Part shown: in pieces, positions 1 to 9,254 of the stretch
Layout: every line of letters starts with the position of its first letter
Position numbering within the stretch: position 1 is the first letter of the stretch
Origin: Clostridiaceae bacterium
Lineage (GTDB): Bacteria; Bacillota; Clostridia; Tissierellales; Sporanaerobacteraceae
Direction of reading: 5' to 3'
DNA: 39,075 nt
NCBI GenBank assembly: GCA_019391515.1
Contig: JAHXQP010000012.1
Location: forward strand, 1-39,075
The notes under the pieces: generated by a model
Database searches by the model: none
What the model saw: the letters and a program-made list of their open reading frames with translations, nothing else
What the model was told of the DNA's origin: nothing
Program-made: the position numbers and the translations under genes

Positions 1-113
1 GAACTAATTACTTCTGTATATTTAACATACAGACTTAAGTTATGAATTATATTTAAATCAAAGTTATTAACTTAAGGACTTTTTTACACTGTTTAATTTT
101 CTAGGTTCTTTTG
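1..113 (-). other. rRNA operon leader (inverted copy 1)
   Basis: This is the transcribed leader of an rRNA operon that would start just outside the left edge. Read on the minus strand it matches 38939-39051 at 110 of 113 positions. It lies downstream of two tandem consensus promoters, as in rrn operons. It contains a self-complementary CTTAAGTTA / TAACTTAAG pair and an AAGAACCTAGAAAATTAAACAG stretch of the kind seen in Firmicutes 16S leaders. No 16S sequence is inside the window here, so the rRNA assignment is inferred. Confidence 0.75.
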
Positions 114-135
114 TTGCTTTTTTGCTGACTTATTT

Positions 136-164
136 AGTATATCACCTTAAGAACTTTTTGTCAA
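136..164 (-). promoter_or_regulatory. rrn promoter P2, leftward
   Basis: Minus-strand TTGACA (164-159) and TATACT (141-136) are separated by exactly 17 bp, a near-consensus sigma-A promoter. It sits closest to the rRNA leader, so it is the proximal of two tandem rrn promoters. Confidence 0.8.
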
Positions 165-221
165 CATTATTCTAAAAAAATAGTTTGAAGTTTTTTTCTG
201 TTGACCAGGCGACTGTTCATT

Positions 222-250
222 ATTATACAAGCCTTTTTCATTTATGTCAA
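222..250 (-). promoter_or_regulatory. rrn promoter P1, leftward
   Basis: Minus-strand TTGACA (250-245) and TATAAT (227-222) are separated by 17 bp, a perfect sigma-A consensus. Its -35 box begins only 4 bp after the sigB stop codon, and no terminator lies between them. Confidence 0.85.
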
Positions 251-254
251 TACC

Positions 255-1046
255 TTAACTTAAAGTTTTCTTCATTTCTTTTCTAAATTTATCAATTACT
301 TTCTTTTCTATTCTAGAAACAGTCATCTGAGATATACCTAGTTTATCTGCTATAGAAACTTGTGTCTTCTTATTGAAAAACCTATCTACAAGTATTTGCT
401 TTTCCATTTCATTTAAGTTTTTCATCGCTCTTAAAACAAAATCATTATTTTCTATTTTATCAAAATAAAGATCTTCTTCTCCTATAAGATCCGCTAGATT
501 TACATCTTTATCATCATTATTAGAGTCATAAGTTATATCTAATGATTGAGGAGTATATACTTTGCTTGCCTCCATGGCCTCCAAAACCTCTTCTGTACTG
601 GAACTTAAATACTCTGCTATATCTTCTACTGTTGGTGAGCGTTGTAGTTTTTGACTAAGCAAGTCTTTTGAATTATTTATTTTCTTTGAAAGCTCCTGTA
701 TTCTTCTTGGCACCCTTATGGTCCAACCTTTATCTCGAAAGTACTTTTTAATTTCCCCTATAATAGTTGGAGTTGCAAAACTTGAAAACTCAAATCCTTT
801 ATCTACATCAAATCTATCTACAGCATATATTAATCCTATAGAAGCTACTTGATATATATCCTCATAGTCAATCCCTCTATTAGCATATTTTTTAGATAGT
901 ATTTCTGCTATATAAAGATGTCTTTCTATTAACTCTTCTCTAATATTTAAATCTCCAGTTTTCTTATATTCTTTAAACAAAACTTTTGTATCAGTATCTT
1001 TTATATTATCAAAGTCTTTATTTTTTCTTAAACCTTGACTAACCAT
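255..1046 (-). CDS. sigB: RNA polymerase sigma factor, SigB/SigF family (probable SigB)
   Basis: Alternative sigma factor that redirects RNA polymerase to stress or developmental promoters. The 263-aa product has the sigma-70 layout: region 2 with a YEDIYQVASIGLIYAVDRFD core and FATPTIIGEIKKYFRDKGW, region 3 with VPRRIQEL and RSPTVEDIAEYL, and a region 4 helix-turn-helix (VSIADKLGISQMTVSRIEKKV). The start chosen is ATG at 1046, which has AGAGG about 8 bp upstream; the ATG at 1055 abuts that ribosome site. It overlaps the end of rsbW by 8 bases, so translation is probably coupled. The adjacent RsbV- and RsbW-like genes point to the SigB group. SigF with SpoIIAA/AB is the alternative, but the partners resemble RsbV/RsbW more. 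Confidence 0.88.
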   Translation of the reverse strand: MVSQGLRKNKDFDNIKDTDTKVLFKEYKKTGDLNIREELIERHLYIAEILSKKYANRGIDYEDIYQVASIGLIYAVDRFDVDKGFEFSSFATPTIIGEIKKYFRDKGWTIRVPRRIQELSKKINNSKDLLSQKLQRSPTVEDIAEYLSSSTEEVLEAMEASKVYTPQSLDITYDSNNDDKDVNLADLIGEEDLYFDKIENNDFVLRAMKNLNEMEKQILVDRFFNKKTQVSIADKLGISQMTVSRIEKKVIDKFRKEMKKTLS

Positions 1047-1413
1047 CAATACCATCCTCTATTTTTTTTATCATTTTTATACCCTTATCTGTAAATTCAA
1101 CTTCATCCATCAAAGATCTTATTATCAATATTCCTAATTCCTTTTCTTTAGCATTTTTTCTAGAGTTATCTATTTTTTGAGTTACATTTTCAACAAACAT
1201 AATTAATTTATCTTTACAAAGTTCATATTCAATATTCAATGTTTCTGATTTTTCCATTGCATTTATACACGCTTCCGCAATAGCTACTTTAATATCTTCT
1301 ATCTCTTCAATATTAAAATCAATTTTGCTTCCTATAGATGAAGTAGTTAGTCTAATAACCCCTACATAATCCGGTCTACTTGGAACTGTAAGCTTAATAA
1401 AATCTTTATCCAT
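1039..1413 (-). CDS. rsbW: Anti-sigma factor, serine kinase (RsbW-like)
   Basis: GHKL-fold kinase that would bind and inhibit the sigma factor and phosphorylate the RsbV-like antagonist. The N-terminal stretch LTVPSRPDYVGVIRLT is typical of RsbW rather than SpoIIAB. The ATP-binding N-box appears as IKVAIAEACINAM and a second motif as KELGILIIRSLMDEV. The product is 124 aa from ATG 1413, which has GGAG 8 bp upstream; a GTG at 1422 overlaps the rsbV stop and is also possible. It is shorter than the roughly 160 aa of Bacillus RsbW. It is the middle gene of rsbV-rsbW-sigB. Confidence 0.85.
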   Translation of the reverse strand: MDKDFIKLTVPSRPDYVGVIRLTTSSIGSKIDFNIEEIEDIKVAIAEACINAMEKSETLNIEYELCKDKLIMFVENVTQKIDNSRKNAKEKELGILIIRSLMDEVEFTDKGIKMIKKIEDGIDG

Positions 1414-1418
1414 CTCTT

Positions 1419-1736
1419 TCACTCCTTGATTATAAATACCTTGTCCAATCCAGTTATATCAAATAATTTCCTAATATTTGATTTTAAGTTTATAAGAATT
1501 ATATTATTTTCACTTTCTTTAACTTTCTTCAAAATACTAATTAAAACACCCAAACCTGTACTATCAATATAATCTAATTTTTCTCCATCTATTAATAAAT
1601 CTGTTTCTTTTTCTTTTAAAGACTCTAATAATTTTTCTTTTAATTTAGGAGAAGTATATATATCTACTTCTCCAGCCGGCTTTACAATCCAAATATTTCT
1701 TTCATTATCATAGTTTGCATTTACATTTAATGCCAT
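1419..1736 (-). CDS. rsbV: Anti-anti-sigma factor (RsbV-like, STAS domain)
   Basis: Antagonist that, when unphosphorylated, captures the RsbW-like kinase and frees the sigma factor. The 105-aa product is a single STAS domain: GEVDIYTSPKLKEKL near residue 22, then YIDSTGLGVLISILKK, whose serine is the expected phosphorylation site, and a C-terminal LFDITGLDKVF. ATG 1736 follows GGAGG. It is the first gene of the operon and its stop overlaps the possible GTG start of rsbW. No upstream regulators such as RsbU, RsbX or the stressosome genes are in the window, so the phosphatase input must be encoded elsewhere. Confidence 0.9.
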   Translation of the reverse strand: MALNVNANYDNERNIWIVKPAGEVDIYTSPKLKEKLLESLKEKETDLLIDGEKLDYIDSTGLGVLISILKKVKESENNIILINLKSNIRKLFDITGLDKVFIIKE

Positions 1737-1775
1737 AAGCCAAAACCTCCTTAATACTATTATAGTATTACAGTA

Positions 1776-1804
1776 ATTGTATAATAAAAAAAAATTAATG
1801 TAAA
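1776..1804 (-). promoter_or_regulatory. Candidate rsbVW-sigB promoter
   Basis: On the minus strand TTTACA (1804-1799) and TACAAT (1781-1776) are 17 bp apart, about 40 bp upstream of rsbV. It resembles a sigma-A promoter. I see no clear SigB-type GTTT/GGG(A/T)A(A/T) pair. Confidence 0.5.
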
Positions 1805-1828
1805 GTATTTTACTAGGTATTATTAAAT

Positions 1829-1864
1829 AAAATAAGCATACTTAATTTTAAGTATGCTTATTTT
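1829..1864 (-). terminator. Terminator after gyrA
   Basis: A perfect 15-bp stem (1829-1843 with 1850-1864) with a 6-base loop ends in A/T tracts on both sides, immediately after the gyrA stop. It would terminate gyrA and separate it from rsbV. Confidence 0.85.
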
Positions 1865-1867
1865 GAT

Positions 1868-4294
1868 TTATTCTTCTTCTACGTACTTGGCTACAGCAAC
1901 AACTTCATCTTCTTCATTTACTTTCATTAAAGTAACTCCCTGGGTGTTTCTGCCCATTTCCGATATTTCTTTTACATTCAATCTTATAATAGTTCCACAA
2001 TTAGAGATCATCATAATTTCATCATCTTTATCTACTACTTTTGCAGAAACTAAAGGTCCTGTTTTTTCTTTCACATGATAAGTTTTAAGCCCTTTTCCTC
2101 CCCTAGTTTGTGGTCTATACTCATCTAAAGGAGTCCTTTTACCATATCCATTTTTACTAATTACTAATAAATCTTTTCCTTCTTCTACTAAATCCATTCC
2201 TACTACTTCATCTTTTTTATTTAAATTAATACCTTTTACACCCATAGCAGTTCTACCCATTTGTCTTACATCTTCTTCTTTAAATCTAATAGCCATACCT
2301 TTAGCAGTTACAATAATAAGTTCTTCTTCTCCATAAGTTTTTCTAACACTTATTAATTCATCATCATCTCTTAATCCTATAGCGATTAAACCTGTCTTTC
2401 TTATATTTTTAAAATGTTCAAATTTAGTCCTTTTAGTTATACCGTTTTTAGTAACAAAAACTAAATTGCTATCTGGTTCATACTCACTTATAGGAATTAC
2501 TGCATTTATTTTTTCATCTCCTGCTAAATTTAAAAGATTAACTATAGCCATTCCTTTAGATTGTCTGCCACCTTCAGGAATTTCATAAGCTTTTAGTGAA
2601 TGTACTCTTCCTGCATTAGTAAAGAACATTATTGTATCATGGGTTGATGTAATAAATAAATGTTCTACAAAATCTTCTTCTCTTGTAGTTAAAGCTGCAA
2701 CCCCTCTTCCACCTCTTCTTTGAAGTCTATAAGTATTTTCTGGAATTCTTTTTATATATCCAAAGTGGGTTAAAGTTATTATTACATCTTCTTTTTTTAT
2801 CATATCTTCGATATTTATTTCTTCTTCTGAAGGAACTATCATAGTCCTTCTTTCGTCTCCATATTTTTCTTTTATCTCTAAAAGTTCTTCTTTTATTATT
2901 CCATAAATTAATTCTTCACTTGCAAGTATTTCCTTTAGTCTACTTATTTCTTTAATCAATTCCTTATATTCTTCTTCTATCTTATCTCTTTCAAGACCAG
3001 TGAGCCTTCTAAGCCTCATATCCAATATAGCTTGAGATTGTCTCTCTGAAAGACCAAATTCAGACATAAGCTTATCTTTAGCTACCTTATCATTCTTTGA
3101 GCCTCTGATTATACTTATTACTTCATCTATATGGTCAAGAGCAATTTTTAGACCTTCTAATATATGGGCCCTATCTTCTGCTTTTTTCAGGTCATATTGA
3201 GTCCTTCTAACTATTACTTCCTTTTGAAAATCTAAATAATGTTTTAACATTTCTTTTAGATTCAATATTTTTGGCTCATCATTAACTAGAGCTAGCATGA
3301 TAATACTAAACGTATTTTGCATTTGTGTTTGTTTAAATAAGTTGTTCAGCACTACTTTAGGAATAGCATCTCTTTTCAATTCTATTACTATTCTCATACC
3401 TTCCTTATCCGATTCATCTCTTAAGTCTGAAATTCCTTCTATTTTCTTATCTCTTACAAGGTCTGCTATTTTTTCAATTAACCTTGCTTTATTTACTTGA
3501 TAAGGAAGCTCTGTAACCACTATTCTATTTCTGTTTTTTCCAAAGTCCTCTATCTCCGTTTTAGCTCTTACAATTACTTTACCTCGTCCTGTTCTATAGG
3601 CTTTTTTTATTTCTTCCATGCCCATTATTATGCCATAGGTTGGAAAATCTGGTCCTCGTATAATGTCTATTAGACTTTCTATATTTATTTCTGGATCATC
3701 TATAGTTGCTATTATACCATCTATTACTTCACATAGATTATGAGGAGGAATACTAGTTGCCATACCTACAGCAATACCTGAGGAGCCATTTACTAAAAGA
3801 TTAGGAAATCTACTTGGAAGTACCCTAGGTTCTTTTAATGATTCATCAAAATTTAATCCATAATCTATAGTATCTTTATTTATATCTCTAAGCATTTCTG
3901 TAGCAAGTTTTGTCATTCTCACTTCTGTATAACGCATAGCTGCTGCTCCATCTCCATCTACAGATCCAAAGTTTCCATGACCATCTACAAGAAGATATCT
4001 AGTATTAAAGTCTTGAGCAAGTCTTACCATAGCATCATAAACAGATGTATCTGAATGAGGATGGTATTTACCTAGAACATCACCGACAACCCTAGCAGAT
4101 TTTTTATATTGTTTTTCTGGAGAAATACCTAATTCATTCATAGCATATAGTATCCTTCTATGAACTGGTTTTAATCCATCCCTTACATCTGGAAGTGCTC
4201 TACTTACAATAACACTCATGGCGTAATCTAAATAGGATTTTTTCATTTCATCTTCTATATTTACCGATATAATATTGTTTTCTTCCTTATCCAT
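1868..4294 (-). CDS. gyrA: DNA gyrase subunit A
   Basis: Breakage-reunion subunit of gyrase, which with GyrB introduces negative supercoils. The 808-aa length is typical. The catalytic tyrosine is Tyr122 in AAMRYTE. The quinolone-resistance region reads [12 protein letters not shown] (residues 78-89, Escherichia coli numbering), with Ser where most GyrA proteins have Gly81 and Thr at position 83. The C-terminal beta-pinwheel carries the GyrA box QRRGGRG, which supports true gyrase rather than ParC. ATG 4294 has AAGGAGG upstream. A hairpin and an extended -10 promoter separate it from gyrB, so it is probably transcribed on its own. Confidence 0.98.
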   Translation of the reverse strand: MDKEENNIISVNIEDEMKKSYLDYAMSVIVSRALPDVRDGLKPVHRRILYAMNELGISPEKQYKKSARVVGDVLGKYHPHSDTSVYDAMVRLAQDFNTRYLLVDGHGNFGSVDGDGAAAMRYTEVRMTKLATEMLRDINKDTIDYGLNFDESLKEPRVLPSRFPNLLVNGSSGIAVGMATSIPPHNLCEVIDGIIATIDDPEINIESLIDIIRGPDFPTYGIIMGMEEIKKAYRTGRGKVIVRAKTEIEDFGKNRNRIVVTELPYQVNKARLIEKIADLVRDKKIEGISDLRDESDKEGMRIVIELKRDAIPKVVLNNLFKQTQMQNTFSIIMLALVNDEPKILNLKEMLKHYLDFQKEVIVRRTQYDLKKAEDRAHILEGLKIALDHIDEVISIIRGSKNDKVAKDKLMSEFGLSERQSQAILDMRLRRLTGLERDKIEEEYKELIKEISRLKEILASEELIYGIIKEELLEIKEKYGDERRTMIVPSEEEINIEDMIKKEDVIITLTHFGYIKRIPENTYRLQRRGGRGVAALTTREEDFVEHLFITSTHDTIMFFTNAGRVHSLKAYEIPEGGRQSKGMAIVNLLNLAGDEKINAVIPISEYEPDSNLVFVTKNGITKRTKFEHFKNIRKTGLIAIGLRDDDELISVRKTYGEEELIIVTAKGMAIRFKEEDVRQMGRTAMGVKGINLNKKDEVVGMDLVEEGKDLLVISKNGYGKRTPLDEYRPQTRGGKGLKTYHVKEKTGPLVSAKVVDKDDEIMMISNCGTIIRLNVKEISEMGRNTQGVTLMKVNEEDEVVAVAKYVEEE

Positions 4295-4348
4295 TATTCG
4301 ATCCTCCTTACACGATATCCGACTAAGAAAATCTTCTTAATCTATTGT

Positions 4349-4357
4349 ATTATATCA
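4349..4357 (-). promoter_or_regulatory. Candidate gyrA promoter (extended -10)
   Basis: Minus-strand TGATATAAT provides a consensus -10 with the upstream TG of an extended -10 element. It sits about 55 bp before gyrA and after the gyrB terminator. No good -35 box is visible. Confidence 0.5.
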
Positions 4358-4428
4358 TATTTCAAAACTATCTTTGATTTCCTATTAATGATTATTAGCA
4401 AAGATCATACTTTTAATCATAAAAGTAA

Positions 4429-4462
4429 TTTTAACCCTTAGTAGTGTTACTAAGGGTTAAAA
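4429..4462 (-). terminator. Terminator after gyrB
   Basis: A perfect 15-bp stem (4429-4443 with 4448-4462) with loop GTGT lies about 40 bp beyond the gyrB stop. It is flanked by a T-rich tract in the minus direction. Confidence 0.8.
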
Positions 4463-4501
4463 CATATCTGTCAAGAAAGATTTTTATTTACTATAACTTA
4501 T

Positions 4502-6415
4502 TTATATATCAAGGTTTTTAACTAATTTTGCATTCTTTTGAATGAATTCTCTTCTAGGTTTTACTCTATCCCCCATTAACATTGTAAATATTTCATCTGC
4601 TGCAATTGCATCTTCTACTGATACTTGAAGCATAGTCCTAGTCTCAGGGTCCATTGTAGTTTCCCAAAGCTGTTCTGGATTCATTTCTCCTAAACCCTTG
4701 TATCTTTGAATAGGATATTCCTTATTCCTTCCCAGTTCATTCATAATTTTATCAAGTTGATTATCGCTATAAGCATAATAATCATTCTTACCTTTAGATA
4801 TTTTATACAAAGGTGGCTGTGCTATATAAATATATCCATTTTCAACTAATGGTTTCATATATCTAAAGAAAAATGTTAACAATAAAGTTCTGATATGAGC
4901 TCCATCTACGTCGGCGTCAGTCATAATAATTATCTTTCCATATCTTAACTTATCAATATCAAATTCGTTACCAATTCCAGAACCAAAAGCAGTAATCATA
5001 GCCTTTATTTCTTCATATCCAAGAACTCTATCAAGCCTTGCTTTTTCCACATTCATTATCTTTCCCTTTAGTGGAAGTATAGCTTGATATCTTCTATCAC
5101 GACCTTGTTTTGCACTACCTCCCGCCGAATCCCCTTCGACTATGAAAACTTCTGTTATCTCCGAATCATTAAGAGAACAATCAGCAAGTTTTCCAGGAAG
5201 AGTTGTATTGTCTAAAATACTCCTTTTTCTTGACAATTCTCTTGCTTTTCTTGCCGCTTCTCTAGCATGAGAAGCTTTCATTGCTCTTTCAATAATAACT
5301 TTTGCATCTTTAGGGTTTTCTTCTAAAAACCTATCAATGTTTTCAGAAACCAAGGTATCCACTATACCTCTCATTTCACTATTACCTAGTTTAGTTTTAG
5401 TTTGACCTTCAAATTGAGGATTCATAAGTTTTACTGATAAAACAGCTGTAAGTCCTTCCCTTACATCATTTCCTTGGAAATTATCATCTTTTTCTTTTAA
5501 TATATTATGTCTTCGAGCATAATCATTTATAGCTCTTGTAATAGCAGATTTAAAACCACTTAGATGCGTTCCACCTTCATGAGTATTTATATTATTGGCA
5601 AAAGAAAATATATTTTCTGAATAACTCTCTGTATACTGCATAGCTAGCTCTACAGTAGAATTATCCTTTTCTGCCTCAAAATACATTATATTTTCTTGGA
5701 TTTTAGTCTTATTTGTATTTATATATTCAACAAAAGCTTTTATGCCGCCTTCATAGTGAAATTCTTCTTTTTCATTGCTCCTTTTATCCTCTAATAAAAT
5801 TTTAATTCCCTTGTTTAAAAAAGCCATTTCTCTAAATCTAAATTCCAAAATTTCATAATCAAAAACTACATCGTCAAATATCTCTTTATCTGGTTTAAAT
5901 GTAATAGTTGTACCTGTTTCTTCACTATCACCTATAATTTTTAACTCAGTAGTAGGAACTCCTCTACTAAATTTTTGCTCATATATTTTGCCGTTTCTCT
6001 TTACTTCTACTTCTAAATACTCTGAAAGAGCATTTACTACAGATATCCCTACTCCATGGAGCCCTCCTGACACTTTATAAGCCCCATTATTAAATTTTCC
6101 TCCAGCATGAAGAATCGTAAGAACTGTTTCTACAGTAGATTTCCCAGTTTGAGGATGGGTTTCTACAGGAATACCACTTCCATTATCTGATACAGATACA
6201 GAATTATCTTCATTTATAGTTATACAAATAGTATCACAAACTCCTGCTAAAGCTTCATCAATACTATTGTCCACTACTTCATATACTAAATGATGAAGTC
6301 CCTTAGGTCCAGTACTTCCTATATACATACCTGGTCTCATTCTTACAGGTTCCAACCCTGTGAGTACTTGAATTTCATCTGCTGTATATTTTCTATTATT
6401 ATATTCTTTTGTCAT
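4502..6415 (-). CDS. gyrB: DNA gyrase subunit B
   Basis: ATPase subunit of gyrase. The 637-aa product shows the GHKL ATPase motifs [13 protein letters not shown] and GGLHGVG, the transducer region, and the TOPRIM domain with [28 protein letters not shown] and [14 protein letters not shown]. The C-terminus carries the expected [24 protein letters not shown] 6415 has GGAGGG 6 bp upstream and is preferred over the in-frame TTG at 6418. It follows remB by 33 bp, which suggests transcription from the dnaA-recF side into gyrB. Confidence 0.98.
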   Translation of the reverse strand: MTKEYNNRKYTADEIQVLTGLEPVRMRPGMYIGSTGPKGLHHLVYEVVDNSIDEALAGVCDTICITINEDNSVSVSDNGSGIPVETHPQTGKSTVETVLTILHAGGKFNNGAYKVSGGLHGVGISVVNALSEYLEVEVKRNGKIYEQKFSRGVPTTELKIIGDSEETGTTITFKPDKEIFDDVVFDYEILEFRFREMAFLNKGIKILLEDKRSNEKEEFHYEGGIKAFVEYINTNKTKIQENIMYFEAEKDNSTVELAMQYTESYSENIFSFANNINTHEGGTHLSGFKSAITRAINDYARRHNILKEKDDNFQGNDVREGLTAVLSVKLMNPQFEGQTKTKLGNSEMRGIVDTLVSENIDRFLEENPKDAKVIIERAMKASHAREAARKARELSRKRSILDNTTLPGKLADCSLNDSEITEVFIVEGDSAGGSAKQGRDRRYQAILPLKGKIMNVEKARLDRVLGYEEIKAMITAFGSGIGNEFDIDKLRYGKIIIMTDADVDGAHIRTLLLTFFFRYMKPLVENGYIYIAQPPLYKISKGKNDYYAYSDNQLDKIMNELGRNKEYPIQRYKGLGEMNPEQLWETTMDPETRTMLQVSVEDAIAADEIFTMLMGDRVKPRREFIQKNAKLVKNLDI

Positions 6416-6448
6416 CAACTTCCCTCCAATCTATACTAAAGCTAAAAA

Positions 6449-6721
6449 TTAAATAAATTGATTAGCTATTTTTTTCATTTTATTATTTCTTTTAAATAAA
6501 GTAGAAGAAGAAATATTCGATGTATATATAGTATTATCTGTAATAATGTAAGTTTTTATTTCTTTTTCATCTATTTGGTCGGGATTATATATATTACCTT
6601 TTTTTTTCATTATATCTATGAACATTTTTGTATCATAAGAATATAGAGAAGTCTCCTTATCTACAATTGCAATAATTTTATTTACAGGTATAGCAAGATT
6701 TTTTCCAATATGAAGAAACAT
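6449..6721 (-). CDS. remB: Extracellular matrix regulator RemB-type protein (DUF370)
   Basis: Small protein of the DUF370/RemA-RemB family. In Bacillus the homologue YaaB/RemB lies between recF and gyrB, and it takes part in matrix and biofilm gene control. The 90-aa product opens with MFLHIGKNLAIPVNKIIAIVD, a typical family start. It sits between recF (23 bp away) and gyrB, the same position as in Bacillus, and probably belongs to the dnaN-recF-gyrB operon. What it controls in this organism cannot be read from the sequence. Confidence 0.85.
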   Translation of the reverse strand: MFLHIGKNLAIPVNKIIAIVDKETSLYSYDTKMFIDIMKKKGNIYNPDQIDEKEIKTYIITDNTIYTSNISSSTLFKRNNKMKKIANQFI

Positions 6722-6744
6722 TTTTATCTAACTCCTTCATGTAA

Positions 6745-7863
6745 CTAATTTGCATTTACATTTCCATTTTCAATGCAAAAAATTTTCTTTTCTAACGAAT
6801 CAAACTCTTCTAAATCTATAATATCTGTTGATGTAATTATGGTCTGCAAATCTCTAAAAGTATGAATTAAATACTTTCTTCTATCTTTATCCAATTCTGA
6901 TAACACATCATCTAATAAAAGCACTGGAAAGTCTTCCTTTTCTTCTTTTATAATATCTACTTCAGCAAGTTTCATAGATAAAACTGCTGTTCTTTGCTGG
7001 CCTTGAGAAGCAAAGGTTTTAGAATCCATATTGTTTATAAAAATATCTATATCATCCCTATGAAGCCCTATTTTTGTGGTACCCTTTAGTATATCATTAT
7101 TTATATCTTTTTCTAGCTTTTCCATGAAATTTTTTTCTATATTTTCTATATATAGTATATCATCAAATCTTTCAACTACATTAGTTCTGTATTTTAAAAA
7201 CAATTCTTCTTTTCCATAAGTGATGTCTCTATGAATATTCCTAGATGATAGAGCTAGATTTTCTACAAATCTAGCTCTATCAATAATTACTTTACTTCCA
7301 GACTTAACCATCTGCATATTAAATATATCGATTAGATGTTTATTTTTTTTATTCATTCTCATATTTTTAAGTAAATTATTCCTTTGAAATAATATTTTAT
7401 TATATCGATTTAAATTATATCTATATACAGGTTTTATTTGGGATATCTCTCTATCGATAAAGTTTCTTCGTTCTGACGGACCATCTTTTATAATTCTTAA
7501 ATCTTCTGGAGAAAAAACTACCACATTTAATCCACTATATAAATCTCTATTTTTCTCAAGCTCTAATTTATTTATTTTGATCCTCTTAGGTTTATTTCTT
7601 TCAAGTTTTATTTCTATAAATTTATCTATATGATTTCCAAATACTTTGGCCCCTACATAACATTGGTTCTTTTTTATATTTATCATATCTTTATCTCCAT
7701 TGGTTCTAAAAGACTTCCCTGCAGAACATAAATATATAGATTCAAGTAAATTTGTTTTTCCTTGAGCATTCTTCCCTATGAATATATTTACTTTTTTATT
7801 AAGCTCTAAATTTAAATTCATATAGTTTCTAAAATTAATAAGTCTAACACTATCTACGTACAA
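6745..7863 (-). CDS. recF: DNA replication and repair protein RecF
   Basis: SMC-like ATPase that helps load RecA at gapped DNA during recombinational repair and fork restart. The 372-aa product has an N-terminal Walker A GKNAQGKTN, the ABC signature region ASQGQQRTAVLSMKLAE and Walker B PVLLLDDVLSELD. TTG at 7863 is chosen as start: it gives the family-typical N-terminus MYVDSVRLINFRNY and has AAGGGG about 7 bp upstream. A GTG at 7872 sits too close to that ribosome site. The gene follows yaaA and precedes remB on the same strand. Confidence 0.96.
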   Translation of the reverse strand: MYVDSVRLINFRNYMNLNLELNKKVNIFIGKNAQGKTNLLESIYLCSAGKSFRTNGDKDMINIKKNQCYVGAKVFGNHIDKFIEIKLERNKPKRIKINKLELEKNRDLYSGLNVVVFSPEDLRIIKDGPSERRNFIDREISQIKPVYRYNLNRYNKILFQRNNLLKNMRMNKKNKHLIDIFNMQMVKSGSKVIIDRARFVENLALSSRNIHRDITYGKEELFLKYRTNVVERFDDILYIENIEKNFMEKLEKDINNDILKGTTKIGLHRDDIDIFINNMDSKTFASQGQQRTAVLSMKLAEVDIIKEEKEDFPVLLLDDVLSELDKDRRKYLIHTFRDLQTIITSTDIIDLEEFDSLEKKIFCIENGNVNAN

Positions 7864-7894
7864 ATAAAGCACCCCTTAAGTCCGACTATCTATA

Positions 7895-8104
7895 TTATAT
7901 CACAAGAATCTTTCCTATATCTTTTATTTCAATTTCGTCTCCCTTCTTAATTTTTTTACCTCTTTCTATAATTGTTTCTCCATTTAATTTAACATATCCT
8001 TGCTTAATTAATATCTTCCCTTGACCTCCCGTACTCAATACTCCTGAAAATTTTAGTAATTGATCTAATTTTATATAGTCCGTTTCAATCTTTACTTTTT
8101 TCAT
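7895..8104 (-). CDS. yaaA: S4-domain RNA-binding protein YaaA (RlbA)
   Basis: A 69-aa protein made almost wholly of an S4 RNA-binding domain (LDQLLKFSGVLSTGGQGKILI, then VKLNGE). It is a constant neighbour of recF in Firmicutes and is thought to act in ribosome assembly. The start at ATG 8104 follows AAGGGATG; the longer reading from 8140 overlaps dnaN and lacks a better ribosome site. It lies 16 bp after dnaN and probably belongs to the same operon. Confidence 0.9.
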   Translation of the reverse strand: MKKVKIETDYIKLDQLLKFSGVLSTGGQGKILIKQGYVKLNGETIIERGKKIKKGDEIEIKDIGKILVI

Positions 8105-8120
8105 AATACATCCCTTCTCT

Positions 8121-9227
8121 TTAATAATCATCTTTAGCAAGTCTAACTGGCAATACTAAATAAATATAATTGTCATCTTCAATAGGTTTTATTATACAAG
8201 GATTTAAACTTCCCATAAAGAAAAGTTCTATTTCCTCTTCTTCTATGGCTTTTATTCCATCTAAAATATATTTTGAGTTAAAAGCTATATTTACATCTTC
8301 TCCTTCTAATTCTACAACCATATTTTCATGAACATTTCCAATTTCTGAATTAGACTTTATTGCTAATTTATCTTCAAATAAATTTATTTTTACAAGATTT
8401 GCCTTTTCTTCTTTTGCTAAAAGTGAAGCTCTTTCTAGACTATCTTGTAACTCTTTTCTATTAACTTTAACCTTAGTTTCATGATCTTCCCTTATTATAT
8501 CTCTATAATTTAAAAATTGTCCTTCAAGCAGCCTTGAAAAAACCAATGTATCCCCAATATTAAATACTATATGTCCAGGAGTTAAAGTAATTTCTATATC
8601 TTCCTCATCTTCTTCAAGTATTTTATTTAGTTCACTTAAAGTCCTTCCTGGAATTACAACCTTTATATCTTCAGATGAATCTATTTTTACATTTCTTAAA
8701 GCCAATCTATACCCATCAAGAGCTACAAAAGAAGCATTTCCATCAATTATTTCAAAAAGTACACCTGTAAGAATAGGTCTTGTCTCATCTTGAGTCGTAG
8801 CAAATACTGTTTGCCTTATTATATTTTTGAATAAATCCATAGGTATTTTTAAAGATAATTGATCTATTAACGTAGGTAGTTCTGGATACTCTAAAGCAGG
8901 ATTACCTATTAAATTAAATTGTGATGAATCACATACAATATTCATTTTATTTTCAGATGTACTTATGTCTATTTCTGAGTTTGGTAATTTTTTAACTATG
9001 TCTCCAAATAATCTAGAGTTAATAACTATAGAGCCTTCTTCTAATACATTTGCTTCTATATAAGATTCTATACCTATTTCTAAATCTGTGCCTGTTAATT
9101 TTAATCTTCCCTCTTTAGCTTCTAAAAGAATACCATCTAATATTGGTAATGTAGTTTTACTGGAAATTCCTTTTTGAACTATATTTATATGTTTTGCTAA
9201 TTTTTTTTGTTCTACTTGTATTCTCAA
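8121..9227 (-). CDS. dnaN: DNA polymerase III sliding clamp (beta subunit)
   Basis: Ring-shaped processivity clamp that tethers DNA polymerase III and many repair proteins to DNA. The 368-aa product shows three repeated clamp domains, with KGISSKTTLPILDGILLEA near the N-terminus, TRPILTGVLFEI in the middle and a C-terminal YLVLPVRL. It starts at TTG 9227, with AGGAGG upstream (9237-9242). It is separated from dnaA by a 261-bp gap that carries the unwinding element of the origin. Confidence 0.97.
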   Translation of the reverse strand: MRIQVEQKKLAKHINIVQKGISSKTTLPILDGILLEAKEGRLKLTGTDLEIGIESYIEANVLEEGSIVINSRLFGDIVKKLPNSEIDISTSENKMNIVCDSSQFNLIGNPALEYPELPTLIDQLSLKIPMDLFKNIIRQTVFATTQDETRPILTGVLFEIIDGNASFVALDGYRLALRNVKIDSSEDIKVVIPGRTLSELNKILEEDEEDIEITLTPGHIVFNIGDTLVFSRLLEGQFLNYRDIIREDHETKVKVNRKELQDSLERASLLAKEEKANLVKINLFEDKLAIKSNSEIGNVHENMVVELEGEDVNIAFNSKYILDGIKAIEEEEIELFFMGSLNPCIIKPIEDDNYIYLVLPVRLAKDDY

Positions 9228-9254
9228 TTGAAAAGTACCTCCTTTTTATTTTTA

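Noticed and set aside
201-229. Plus-strand TTGACC and TATACA 17 bp apart, resembling a promoter
   Set aside because: No rightward gene follows; it overlaps the leftward rrn P1 and is probably chance in AT-rich DNA.
255-1736. Calling the three-gene set the SpoIIA operon (spoIIAA-spoIIAB-sigF)
   Set aside because: The antagonist (GEVDIYTSPKL, LFDITGLDKVF) and the kinase (VPSRPDYVGVIRLT) resemble RsbV and RsbW more closely. Kept only as an alternative.
1854-2078. Small plus-strand reading frame over the gyrA 3' end
   Set aside because: It is the antisense of gyrA coding sequence with no ribosome site.
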